Below, in pieces: positions 10,982-21,721 of a stretch of 64,000 bases of DNA (positions are counted from its first letter, which is position 1; each line of letters opens with the position of its first letter). The notes beneath the pieces were generated by a model. The model saw only the letters and a program-made list of their open reading frames with translations. It was not told where the DNA came from and did no database searches. The stretch comes from Artemisia argyi (lineage: Eukaryota > Streptophyta > Magnoliopsida > Asterales > Asteraceae), in NCBI GenBank assembly GCA_030686995.1, contig CM060706.1, positions 138,905,005 through 138,969,004 of the forward strand, given 5' to 3'. Position numbers and translations under genes: made by a program.

Positions 10982-11895
10982 TCATATGTGGGCTGTTGAA
11001 GACGTGAAGATAGCCTGACTATAAGCTCGATTGCATGACCTCAATATGGACTCAATTGAAGCTTTTGCTTTTGGAACATAATGGCCAATGTCATGAGCTG
11101 CCAATGAAGCACAATGATAGAAAAAGATCAAAACAAGGTTGTAAATAGTGCTGTTCAAATGTATCTCTAGACAACGAGTTAAACTAATTAATGTTACCCG
11201 AAGATGCTTATACAGTTGCTCCATATGAGGATCAAAGTTATTGAGAAATACGACAGGATCACCAAGATAGAGAAGCAAAGTCACCAAAGCATAAGCAACC
11301 TAACATGGTGAAACAAAAGCAAACGTTATAATTTCAATATACGAGGAGAACCAAGTAAGGTTATGCAAAGAAGCAGTGCAAACTCTATATTATAAAAAGA
11401 TACGGTCATGTACTTACAGCTATATGTTTGCTATATTTATCTATCCAATGCATGAGTTGCACTTTTATGCGTGTAACTGCTTCATACCATAAGTTAAGTG
11501 CGGGGCGTACACCAGGTGGAGGCCAGTTACCCTTTCCACCATCTTCAAGTGGTGCTAAAATGTTTGACAACATATTGCAAAGTGCATGGTGAAGTTCACT
11601 CTTTCATTTATGGGGAGCACGATTTAGAGGATTAGCTTTTGCCACAAAGGAAGCCGAATTGAAGCATTTAGACCGCCATCTGTCTTGACCTGCCCAAAGG
11701 TATTCACAATATTACTATATACTTTTCTTTAACAAATAAAACAACTAACCAAAAATTAATATGTTGTATCTTTAGGTAGCGCATTCCATTAATGATAATG
11801 ATTGTTTCACTTCGAGCACCACTGGTATCAATCCGCCGAGTTAGCATATACCCCGAGCTTCAGGTAACGCATTCCGTTAATGATTCTTTCTTAAA
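10982..11895 (-). pseudogene. Captured FURRY/MOR2-like gene fragment
   Basis: Minus-strand pieces in order match the plant FURRY-type cell-morphogenesis protein, a large HEAT/ARM-repeat scaffold acting in polar growth. Near 11885-11865 is INGMRYLKLGV. Next, 11690-11415 gives VKTDGGLNASI, a frameshift, then SFVAKANPLNRAPHK, a stop, KSELHHALCNMLSNILAPL and LMHWIDKYSKHIAV before a GTAAGT donor. At 11310-11198 is VTLLLYLGDP and PHMEQLYKHLR before a donor. At 11103-10982 is HDIGHYVPKAKASIESILRS then CNRAYSQAIFTSS. At least one intermediate exon (after KHLR) is missing. The INGMRYLK stretch occurs twice (also about 11796-11770). One stop, one frameshift and the exon loss make it nonfunctional. It lies just upstream, on the same strand, of the ProRS fragment. 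Confidence 0.82.
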
Positions 11896-12260
11896 GGATG
11901 AAATGAATTGAACCCTAATTTCAAGAAAACATAACAGTTAATTAAAACCCCCAAAATCAACGAGATTAAAAACCCCAAAAAAGGAACAAAATCAAAAGAT
12001 AAATCTTACCCATAAAACTCAAACATTGGTGGCGTGTGTTTGGTTTCTCCCATATCCGATATTTTTTGGAGGTGTATTTAATCATCTTTATGTATGATCT
12101 TTTATGATAAAAAAAATAATAATAAATAGATTCAAGACTAGTGTTTTTTCCTAGTGTTGTAGGTTTGTAAACTGGCAATATGTGGAATAATTGATTAAAG
12201 GTGTGTGGTTTTTTGTGGATTAAATGATTTGGGGGATAATTGGTTTTGTTGTGGGGGGGG

Positions 12261-12526
12261 GGGGGGGCGGAGGGAATTGATTTGGGGATTATGATTGTGG
12301 TTTATTTTGTTCGGTTTTCAAATTGATGGAGCGATAATTTGATTTTTGGAGAAAACTTAGAGCGGGACAACTGAAAATGTGAGAGGGAAATCTAATGGGG
12401 AATTGATTTGGGGATTATGATGGTGGTTTATTTTGTTTGGTTTTCAAATTGTTGGATGGATGGGATAATTTTGATTTTTGGAGAAAACTTAGAGCGGGAC
12501 AACTGAAAATGTGAGAGGGAAATCTA
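12261..12526. repeat. Tandem duplication of ~135 bp
   Basis: Two adjacent copies (about 12269-12395 and 12396-12526) share 'gattatgat.gtggtttattttgtt' and 'cttagagcgggacaactgaa'. A poly-G run (12253-12267) precedes the first copy. Confidence 0.88.
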
Positions 12527-12539
12527 ATTTAATTTATAC

Positions 12540-12590
12540 TAGTCGAGTACACGTGCATAGCAACGAGATTTTTTATAGCGGTAGATAGTT
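12540..12590 (-). mobile_element. Helitron-like 3' terminus
   Basis: Read on the minus strand, the end is ...GTTGCTATGCACGTGTACTCG then ACTAGT, and it closely matches both arms of the foldback at 63418-63563. The final CTAGT fits a Helitron 3' end, but the hairpin is poor and I cannot pair it with a 5' TC end. Confidence 0.45.
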
Positions 12591-12660
12591 TATTGATAAA
12601 AAAAATTTATAGGTTATAAATGAAAAATATTAAAAGTTTGAAGATTTGGGAATTAAACAT

Positions 12661-13430
12661 AATGTTTTGAAAACCCGGTTTGACCCGGGTGGTTCAACCG
12701 GTTGAACCGTTCCGGGTGAAAAATGAGTCGATTTAAACCTGGTCAACTTTCTAGGTTGGGTCGAAAACGGGTCAAATTAAACTGGGTCAACCCGCCGGGT
12801 TTGAAGAGTCCCGGGTCAACCTGGTTTGTGTTTTATTTGGTTGTATTTAATTTGATAGAATTGTTTTTAATTGGTTGTACAATGTAAATAAATCATTGTA
12901 CTTTTGAGTAATGGATAATGTTTTGAAACCCGGTTCGACCCGGGTGGTTCAACCGGTTGAACCGTTCCGGGTGAAAAATGAGTCGATTTAAACCTGGTCA
13001 ACTTGCTAGGTTGGATCGAAAATGGGTCAAATTAAACTGGGTCAACCCGCCGGGTTTGAAGAGTCCCGAGTCAACCCGGTTTGTGTTTTAATTTATTTGG
13101 TTGTATTTAATTTGACAGATTTGTTTTTAATTGGTTGTACAATGTAAATAAATCATTGTACTTTTAAGTAATGGATAATGTTTTGAAACCCGGTTTGACC
13201 TGGGTGGTTCAACCGGTTGAACTGTTCTGGTCGAAAAATGGGTCGATTTAAACTGGGTCAACTTGCTAGGTTGGGTCAGAAATGGGTCAAATTAAACCGG
13301 GTCAACCCGCCGGGTTTGAAGCGTCCCGGGTCAACCCGGTTTGTGTTTTAATTGGTTGTATTTAATTTGGTAGATCTGTTTTTAATTGGTTGTACAATGT
13401 GAATAAATTATTGTACTTTTAATTAATGGT
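12661..13430. repeat. Three ~258-bp tandem units rich in 'ggttcaaccgg' / 'gggtcaacccg'
   Basis: Units start at 12661, 12917 and 13177. Each begins 'aatgttttgaaa(a)cccggtt', which is the terminal sequence of the hAT MITE at 50440-50959. Each then runs through 'gtgttttaatt.ggttgtattta' and 'tacaatgtaaataaat'. The array looks like an amplified MITE-derived segment. Confidence 0.9.
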
Positions 13431-13587
13431 GTATTTTAATAAGAGTATTAATTACATTTCATTTTTCTCTCTCATTTGACCATTATTGAAAACTCAACAT
13501 TTCAATTGTTGACCATTTTTCCATTATATGTAGTAAAGATATTTTATTTATAAACCAACTAGTTTTATACTCACATGAAATACCTTA

Positions 13588-13811
13588 GGGTGCGTTTGGT
13601 ATCCGCCTATGGTAATGACACTATCACTATGAAAGTGATTAAATGTGTTTGTTTAAGATGAGAGGCACACAACTATGGTAATGAATGACAGAAATCCTCC
13701 ATACTCTATATACCTCAAAAGAGTAAGGTATGAATCTTTCATACTGAGGGGCCCACCACAACTATCAAAATCATTCCTATTGTGATTGATGGCGACATAC
13801 CAAACGCACCC
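13588..13811. mobile_element. Tourist-like (PIF/Harbinger) MITE, 224 bp
   Basis: Terminal inverted repeats GGGTGCGTTTGGTAT and ATACCAAACGCACCC are flanked by the 3-bp duplication tta (13585-13587 and 13812-13814). It has no coding capacity. It lies inside the CACTA element. Confidence 0.9.
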
Positions 13812-13836
13812 TTAATCTTTGTTTATATTAGAAGCG

Positions 13837-14420
13837 GAAATGAGCCGAGCCGATCGTGAAAAACTCAGGATCATATTAGGAAAAAGGTTGAATGAGCCGA
13901 GCTTAAACGAGCTCGCGAACTCGAGCCTAAGTTGCAGCTCATCTATCAATCGGGCTCGAGCATGAGTTTTACATAAAAAACTTGATTTGGCTCACGAGCC
14001 TAAATGACACTATGATATTATACATATTAAACATGTATAAAATGTTATGCATTTGTATTATAGGTGAACTTATTAACAAGCTCGATAAAAAGCTTATTAA
14101 CGAGCTCAAAATAGATATATTACGAGCCAAGCTCGAGCTAAACTTTAATTTTTTCTTAATGGCATAAATGAGCCGAGCTTAAGCCAACTAGTGTTAGTTC
14201 GAGCTAATTCTTATCGAGCTTTGAGCTCAAGATCAAGCCTATATATATCAAATGAACGCGAAATGTTTAATGAGTTGAGCTTAACCTTATATAAGTTCGA
14301 CTCGAGTTATTGTTGAGTTTTCAATTCTTAGGTTATATTAGAATTTTAATTTGTGTAAGAAAACAAAATAAATCGAGCTTTTCGAGTCAAGCTCAAGCCG
14401 AGTTCAAACATTCTCTATCC
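13837..14420. repeat. 'gagctcgagc'-rich repeat, probably a MITE
   Basis: The region is filled with variants of 'gagccgagcttaa' and 'agctcgagc' on both strands, a pattern I associate with plant MULE-like or hAT-like MITEs. I could not fix its ends or a target duplication. Confidence 0.4.
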
Positions 14421-14486
14421 TGGATAACATGATCGAGAGGTCCCTGAATACTTGCTTCTTAGTGTTTGTGACAAACGGTATACTTT

Positions 14487-14627
14487 TACCAAGCCGGTGC
14501 AACCCATATGCATGACCGCCTTTAATAACTTCAAATACAATTCATATAACCTTCACACTAAACACCTACCAAGCTGGTGCAACCCATATGCATGACCGCC
14601 TTTAATAACTTCAAATACAATTCAAGC
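14487..14627. repeat. Two direct copies of a ~60-bp segment
   Basis: Both copies run from 'taccaagc.ggtgcaaccc' through 'tgaccgcctttaataacttc'. They are offset by 81 bp and nearly identical. Confidence 0.9.
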
Positions 14628-15140
14628 TTTTATGAACATTTTCCTCCGTATTAAAACGTTATGAAACGTTTACTACGTTCTCGTACATTTTACTACGACT
14701 TTTTCGTTTTCACACGTCCTTATCATTTTTTCTTTGATTTGCTAAGTTGTATTCGCTATCGTACATTTTGTACGCTTTCATACGTTTTTTTAAAGAAAAT
14801 GTCAGACAATGGACAAAAACGGTCCCAGACGTACAAAAACGGTCAAAATCAAGAAAGCAAAAAAAAAAACGAACAAAAACGGTTTAAACCGTTATGATAT
14901 TTTACCCTTTAAACCAAATAAGCTACAACTTATTTAGTTATGCTAAATTCAAAATTTTAAAAGTGGCTTATAGTGTCGTATTATCGACCAATACATTCCT
15001 GGTGATTAACAATAGGTAACACACTATTGGGTAATGGGTTATTGCATTATGCTTTACAAAAGCATATTTTTTCATTACCTTTCCCATTCTTCACCCCCTA
15101 TAATTAACCCCCTACCAATTAGCATTAGGGGTGTTTAAAT

Positions 15141-15478
15141 CATGGTTATCAGGATCCCGATCCTGATCTTAGGATCTTACGATTTTACGATACTACAAAG
15201 CAAAAACGATCCGGATCTTACATAGGATCTTTGAAAGCTTAAGATCTTATAGGATCTCGATCTTGACCATAGGATCTTAAGAAAATGATATTACAAAACT
15301 ATGATATATAATAATTTTGTGTTTATGATATATAATAATTTGTAAATTTGTATAATATTACAAAACTATTAAGAAAATGACATTATAGTAGGATATTAAG
15401 ATCCCGATCCGATCTTACGATCATGATCTTGCAAAGACGAAAACGAACCTGGGTAGGATCCCGATCTTGAAAACCTTG
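15141..15478. mobile_element. hAT-type MITE, 338 bp
   Basis: It starts CATGGTTATCAGGATCCCG and ends with the complement of CAAGGTTTTCAAGATCGGG. The interior is full of 'gatcttaggatc'-like words. Flanks are gtttaaat (15133-15140) and gttcaaat (15479-15486), 7/8 matching, which fits the 8-bp hAT duplication. No coding capacity. Confidence 0.82.
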
Positions 15479-15796
15479 GTTCAAATAACCCGAGAAACCG
15501 ACAAACCAAGCATTTGGTTTCGGTATTTACTTTTAGATATCTATGGTTAACCGAACCGAGGCGTATATAATATAAATAAATTACCCCTACCAAGAGTATC
15601 AAACACACTTCACTTTTAAACTTAAAATATATACAAACTTATCAAACACACTTCGAACACTTCAAAATAATCCTCTCTTTCTCTCTCACACTCACAGTTA
15701 CAACTCACTCGGATCTAGGGTTTTGATCCCAAATCTCAAAAAGCTGATAAGATCACAAATTAATTAATATAATCCAAATACCCCCTTAGAGCTATT

Positions 15797-16040
15797 TATT
15801 CTTAGGCTTAGGTTGATTATCTGTCATAAGAATTTCGTTGCATTTGTATTGATAGAATAAGGAAGAACATGTTGTGTTATTTTTGCGAATAATTAGAGCA
15901 AAAGAGATATTAAGGTTTGCTTGGATTAGCTTATTTTATCTTAGGCTTAGGTTGACTATCTGGTATAAGAATTATGTTGCATTTGTATTGAGAGAATAAG
16001 GAAGAAAAGTGACAGATGTGTGTGCGAATAGTTAGGCTAA
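15797..16040. repeat. Approximate tandem duplication, ~140 bp
   Basis: 'cttaggcttaggttga.tatctg' and 'gttgcatttgtattga.agaataagga' occur at about 15800-15870 and again at about 15940-16005, in the same order. Confidence 0.8.
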
Positions 16041-16455
16041 AACATCAAAGTATCAAAGATGGAAGAAGTATCATCGATGGATGAAATGATACCACTTTCA
16101 AGTATGAACATAAACTTGTTCAGGTGTTTCATCCATCGATGATTCATCTTTGCTCTTTGCCAAAATACAGAAACAATTATCAAGTATAATCTGTAGGTTC
16201 GATGCTTGAATTTAGCGTCTTCGTCTTCCAGCATGTTGGTAGGTTAGAGATTCAAGGCTGAATAATATGTTGTTGTTGGCTAGGGTAGAAAGGATGGTAG
16301 TTCATTGCATTGTTAATATAAATTTTATATGATTTCATTCATGCACAATTAGCTCTCTAATGTCGTAGAATCTACATAATTAATATGTATGTTCGTCACA
16401 TCTAAGGGAGCAATATAAATGATAGTAAGAATCTGTTTTCTAATAACTTAAAGCT

Positions 16456-16609
16456 CAATGATTATGGTAGATCTATCTAGCGTTGTAGATGGTTCCATTA
16501 CTTAATTTGGAAAACGTCTACTACCGTTTGTGTGGTTATTAGATGGTGTCCAAAAAACAAAGCAACGGAACCTTTCTACAATGTTAGATAGATCTGGCCT
16601 GATCATTGA
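16456..16609. repeat. Inverted repeat with ~42-bp arms
   Basis: The left arm (16456-16496) and right arm (16567-16609) are complementary over 'caatgat..g...agatctatcta' and 'ttgtaga..ggttcc' with few mismatches. The loop is about 70 bp. It could be a small foldback or MITE. I see no clear target duplication. Confidence 0.7.
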
Positions 16610-16814
16610 GACGTCTTCAATGCAATAATGATATAGTGTGTACTGTTCATGACATGCCACACTCCTTCATTATCGCATTCAAGATGAGTGATGTTACTTA
16701 GACTCTATTCTTTACTCAACATTTGTAGATTGTTTGTATTACTTTGAGTATGGAATTTCAACATACCTTTCCATTCTAAGTTCCCATACTGTTTCTTTTG
16801 TTTTTTCAACAATC

Positions 16815-17376
16815 TAGCAATGCGGCTGGTGCAGTCCTTTGCTCAAAGGGATTTGAAACGACAAAAGGAGTAGTAGTGGGAACTTAGAAGAGTTACATAT
16901 GTTGGTTTATTGCATTCCATTCCTTTTTATGATCTAAAACCAACCATCCACCAAGTAATGTGGCCATTGGAGTTTCAAGAACAAAGGTTGTTTCAAACAC
17001 ACCCTGAATTGCAACATTATCTTTTATTTCATTTACACTATATTTTTTTTAATTTTAATATATTTTTTATTTTTTTGCAGAAATCATTAAAATTGACAGC
17101 AGTGACTCAAGTTCATTTCACATATCAAGCAGTTCTGAAGGTCCTCCAAATACATGGGCAGACTACTTTCCAAAGGGATATTCTGGATCAGGCACAAAAA
17201 GGAAGATGCTAGGAAGGTTAAACTCCAAAAAAGACTGCCAAAGAGCTTTTTGATGAGAGGGTTCAGGTGCTAGGCCTGTCCAATTCTAAGACTTGTGAAG
17301 ACAAGGGTATAAAACTATGGGAACCAAAAATGCCCAAAGTTTGTTCAAAAGGGAAGGGTAAAAAGAAAATGTATTA
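16815..17376 (+). other. Unidentified broken coding fragment
   Basis: Plus-strand frames look like pieces of a gene. After a plausible AG acceptor near 17081 the frame reads EIIKIDSSDSSSFHISSSSE then GPPNTWADYFPKGYSGSGTK. After a frameshift near 17215 it reads TPKKTAKELFDERVQ, SNSKTCEDKGIKLWEP and KGKGKKKMY before a stop at about 17374. It is Ser-rich then Lys-rich, as in some nuclear proteins or FAR1-like transposon proteins, but I do not recognise the family. Upstream (16815-17040) is a frame broken by adjacent TAG codons near 16870. No transposase signature is visible. Confidence 0.35.
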
Positions 17377-17587
17377 GTTGAGTTAGGAAGTAATTTGAAT
17401 AAGCCTTGTAATCCTTTTGTAGTACTTTATTTGACTTTATGAATAAACATGTTGTAATCCTTTTAGATTAGTAGATTTTTAGAATGTGTACCTTTTGTTA
17501 CCAGTATTTTGTAATTTTTCATTTCAAGTTTTAATGGAATATGTTTAATTTTAATTCTCGTACTTTGTCATTGCTAAATTTTCTCAT

Positions 17588-18000
17588 TAATTGTTACAAT
17601 ATTTTGATTGTTGTGTTCATTAACAAGAACTTGGGATATATTTTGTATTATGTTAATCAAAAGTTTCTGCACTGTTCAAAAATTAAAAAAAAAAAAAAAT
17701 CAAAATCAAAAGTTTCTGCTGCTAAGAAAATGTTACTGCAGGTGCGTTTGTAGTGCTAGATATGAGAGTGCAGGGGTGGATTGGTAACATTTACACTTAA
17801 TTGTTACAATATTTTGATTGTTGTGTTCATTAACAAGAACTTGGGATATATTTTGTATTATGTTAGTCAAAAGTTTCTGCTCTGTTCAAAAAAAATTAAA
17901 AAAAAAATCAAAAGTTTCTGCTCCTAAGAAAACATTACTGCAGATGGGTTTATACTGCTAGATATGAGAGTGCAGGGATGAATTGGTAACATTTACACTT
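17588..18000. repeat. Tandem duplication, ~210 bp
   Basis: Copies start at 17588 and 17798 with 'taattgttacaatattttga'. Each includes an A-rich run, 'tcaaaagtttctgct' and 'gctagatatgagagtgcagg'. Similarity is very high, so the duplication is recent. Between it and 18680 I see no gene I can name. Confidence 0.93.
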
Positions 18001-18681
18001 AAGGGTTTAAATCCCCAATTAACTAGTTATAAGGCAGTATAAGCCGCTTTCGTACAATAATGTCAACCTACATAGTTTACTACATAACATTGTCTATGGA
18101 TAAACCCATATGGTTCATCCTACATTAGCCAATTACATACCATTGTCTAGTGACAAACCCATTTGGTTTATCATACATCAGATACTTACAAAAAAGTTTA
18201 TCCAACTTACAAAAACTTTCAAACATTGTTTCACCCATCAACAAACATAAAACCATCAACAACCATCAAACCATCAACACACATCAAACCTTAAGACTCT
18301 TTGGGACCTGTTTGTGTCATCTGTTAAAAAGAAGCGGACCCTTGCAGCTGCACCAAAGCTGGCTTCCTGTCTCAACTCCCTGAAACCAGAGCATGAAACA
18401 ATAAACACCTTCCTCCTCACCTTCCCTCAACCAGGTACCACCACTATTCTCTCACGTACTTGGAACACTTTCTGTATCATTTGGTGCTTCACAACAGCGA
18501 TAGAGTACCCATACAAGTTGTACTTGTGCACAATTTTTGATGGTATAGTCTGTTACAAAATGTACAAAGTTACAACTGCTATAGATTGATAGTTGTTTAG
18601 TTTGTAATCTCATTGAAATTGTAGCATAACAATTTGACAAATTATCAAAGTTTTCAAGACACTTACTAGTCGTCCATCTCT

Positions 18682-20040
18682 CTAGAAGCATGCAGTCAGT
18701 GGTCGATAGAATGCCCTATCTTCTTGGTCATGGACAGTGTGAAACGACCATTTGCACATCCAGTTCATCTCTCCGGCTTCAAAATCTGAATTTAATAATA
18801 CAAAATGAGTAAGTTATAGATAATCCAAAATGTTACAAAGATATCATATACGTGATGTAGTTAAAGCTAATAAAGGAAAAAATACCATAGTCATGTGGCT
18901 GGTGACACAAGGCATTCATGGTATTATTGGTGTTGTATGTCTCCACAATTGTGATGGCCCTTCCATCAGGTTCAAACAACATCACATTAAATTCCTGGCC
19001 CGGGTCAACCTGAGTAAAAACCATCCACTGACCAGCCTTCATATTCAAGTCTCGAACGAGTGTCAACCAACCACCGCCATAGAAGAAGGAGTGGACATAT
19101 CGACCATAGAGATGATCACTGGCCACCCTAACATTGTAGTCAGTCGTGTTAGTGGAAACCACGACCGAATTAGTAGGGTTTGGACCATCCAGATATCTCA
19201 GAAAGTCTTCCTCCAACGACTGCATAAGCAGAGATGTGTCTGTCACAAGCACTAAACATCTCCAAAATGGGGTACTCTCGGGTTCATAATTATGAAACTC
19301 CAACCCATCCTCACCATAGCAAGTTACATAAAACACATCCTCACCCTATTCAACAAAATGTATGTACTCAATATCAGAACATGAGATGTTGTGAATGACA
19401 AAATCATTCCACGTTGCTCCCTCAACAACACACTTAAATTGTGAGACTCTCCTTACATAAACTTTCCATCTAACCCCCCCCCCCCCATAGTTAACTAAGA
19501 AAATAAAACCATTGCCAGTATAGGAACCTCCTAGAACATAATCATTATGCAGTTCATGTATATGAAAATAAATTATACAAATGAAAACACAACTAAAAAC
19601 TTAATCCATTCATATATCTTGCATCAAGTACTATATAACATGGACAAAAAAAATTGAAGTCAAAGTTGAAGAAAAAAAACTTGAAAAAGTCATAGTGGAC
19701 ACTTAATGTGTGACTTTTTAAGTCTTCATTTGGCAAATTTGACCTTATATATTTTTATTTGTGTTATATAATAGTTGATAAAAATTATACCAATGGAAAA
19801 TACATTCAAAACTTAATCCATTCATATATTTTGCATCAAGTAATATATAACACAAATAAAAATATTTAAGGTCAAAGTTGAAAACTAAAGACTTCAAAAG
19901 TCAATATTGGACTATAATTATGGGAAGGAGTAATTAAACTAGTTTCTTAGAGAAATAACAGCTTGTCAATAGAGTTAACTTACAAACTCATCCAAAACAT
20001 CAGGATTTTCCACAGCGCAAATAAATTGATTACCAAACAT
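18682..20040 (-). pseudogene. Captured B3-domain (DNA-binding pseudobarrel) gene
   Basis: Exon 1 (20040-19984) reads MFGNQFICAVENPDVLDEF and ends at GTAAGT. Exon 2 (about 19545-18886) encodes two B3-like domains. The first has GNGFIFLVNY, a glycine run from a 13-base C tract, RWKVYVRRVSQF and GATWNDFVIHN. The second has NVRVASDHLYGRYV, FFYGGGWLTLVRDLNMKAGQ and FNVMLFEPDGRAIT. Exon 3 (18785-18682) ends RAFYRPLTACF and a stop; the splice phase from exon 2 (GT at 18885) to exon 3 (AG before 18785) fits. B3 domains bind DNA, and dual-B3 proteins are typical of the REM group. An in-frame TAG between the domains (about 19343) breaks the frame, and the 5' edge of exon 2 is not resolved. REM-type assignment is by pattern. 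Confidence 0.7.
19560..19920. repeat. Imperfect repeat inside the B3-gene intron
   Basis: The phrase 'aacttaatccattcatatat' followed by 'ttgcatcaagta.tatataaca' occurs near 19600 and near 19810. Inverted 'gtcaaagttgaa' / 'aagtc' words lie between them. It is probably a MITE-like insertion in the intron. Confidence 0.55.
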
Positions 20041-20342
20041 GGTTACTGCATTAACGATTAAGGTTATAAAAAAATGCAAATTACCGTTTGAATGAAGTAA
20101 AAATCAGTAAATGTGGTTACCTGGTACGTGTGTTTTTTGAAGAATCACGACTGCTAAGCACCGACTGTATTGTTTGAGATATTAGGTTGAAAGAAGATAG
20201 AGCGTTTATGTGTGTGTGATTTTGTTGTGTTAAACACGACATAATTTTGTTATTTGCAAAAAATGTCCTCGTCGATTTTCGTGAAAGGGAGGTAGCTGAA
20301 GTGTGTTATAGTCGGGAACAGTGAAATGACGAAAATACCCTA

Positions 20343-20370
20343 ACGTGCAACGCACGTAAGGGCTTACTAA
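20343..20370 (+). mobile_element. Helitron-like 3' end
   Basis: A perfect hairpin ACGTGC-AAC-GCACGT (20343-20357) is followed after nine bases by CTAA (20367-20370), the layout of a Helitron 3' end (hairpin, about 10 bases, CTRR). The matching 5' TC end was not located. It lies about 300 bp outside the B3-like gene. Confidence 0.45.
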
Positions 20371-20689
20371 CGGGCTAGCAGCATTAAGTTCTGTCTAGCA
20401 GCATTAAGTTTCGAGTTACTAGCATTAGCAGCATTAAGTTCGGAGTTACTTGCTTTCACCCAAATTCCAATCCAAACAACTTTTTCTTTGCTTTTCCTGC
20501 AAAATGTTAGTCTAGAACAAAGAAAACACAAGCCATAACATATGCACAATGATCCCAACATCTAAATATACTTAACAGTTCTAAGTATAACTAGGAGCAT
20601 TGTAATGAGGCAAATGAAGAGTCATGACTAATAGTCTGAACTCAATTCATGCAGTGAATATCAAATTAGACTCAAACTATATAGAGTAT

Positions 20690-21710
20690 ACATAAGTTAT
20701 CATAAATGTGACCATATGTATCGAATTGTGACTACATTTAAATAATGTGTTACAAAATATGACACTATGATTTAGACACCTAAATAAATACTTCGTGTGA
20801 CCATATATATAGCATCTTTAATTTAGTCACACAAAAACTCAATGTGACTAATATCAAGGTTAATGATAACTGACTTCACATTTTGCTATAAATAATAGTC
20901 ACATGAATATTTCACAATGTGACTATTTTGAATGTATTGGTCACATATAATACCCTTATGATGTGGCCATAAAAATTATTAAGATACACATGTGTGATAT
21001 GGTGTGACTATTGTAAAGCCTATAGTCACATGATCGTGCTTCAATTAAGTGTGGCTATACACATTAGGATTTGGAAAACAAACACACACGAAACTTTAGA
21101 CACACATATTAACTTATGTGACCATATGTATCGAATTTTAGTTACACTTAATCATGTTTCTATGGTTTAGTGTGACCATACATGACATTTGGTCATACTA
21201 TTCAAGTGTGTGACATATATTTGTCACTCTTAAACGCATTTCGTGACTAACGTTTCAAACTGAGTTTTTATTTGTCACACATTTCAAATTCATATGTGGC
21301 TAACTATTCAGCAAAGAATAGCAGTCATGTTTATATAATGTGTGACAAACTTGACTATATAATTTAGCCACATACGCAAGTACTTCATGTGACCATATAT
21401 CTTTTTGGTCACACTGTTCAATTGTGTGACATATATTTGTCACATATGTATATCTATAGTGTGACTAATGTTTTGAGCTGATTTGTATCCGTCACACATC
21501 CCGAATTAAAAGTGACTAAAATGTCGAAAAATATTTACCAGTTACCCTCTGGTCACATATATTCACAAATGTGTGACATATATTTTACGAAATGGTCACA
21601 CAAGTCGGATCAAGTGTGGCTGTTTATTTAAGGCTGTTACATTTAGTCACGTAAATATGTTGTTGTGTGACCATTCGAAATATGCTATGTGTGACGAAAG
21701 GCCAAATCTG
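20690..21710. repeat. Right subterminal region of the CACTA element
   Basis: It is dense in TGTGAC, GTCACA and 'gtgaccatat' words on both strands, the same vocabulary as the left subterminal region, but not arranged as long tandem units. Confidence 0.8.
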
Positions 21711-21721
21711 TACTAGTGTAA

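Larger units (their letters stand above)
8803..21718. mobile_element. CACTA (En/Spm-type) transposon, 12.9 kb, with captured gene fragments
   Basis: The left end reads CACTGGTACA. The right end, read inward, is CACTAGTACA. Both are flanked by the 3-bp duplication taa (8800-8802 and 21719-21721). Subterminal regions (8820-10010 and 20690-21710) are packed with short TGTGAC / TAGTCACA motifs on both strands, as CACTA ends are; they bind transposase in characterised families. No TNP2-type transposase domain is visible inside, so it is non-autonomous. The interior holds pieces of a prolyl-tRNA synthetase gene, a FURRY/MOR2-like gene and a B3-domain gene, all minus strand with introns kept. It also holds MITEs and many tandem duplications. 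It is inserted in the 3' internal region of the host TR-GAG element. Confidence 0.92.

Noticed and set aside
14661..14897. 78-residue frame ending in a Lys-rich stretch
   Set aside because: No domain, low-complexity end, lies among MITEs in the CACTA element.
18830..19255. 141-residue plus-strand frame
   Set aside because: It is the antisense shadow of the B3-like exon, which has recognisable protein motifs and splice sites.
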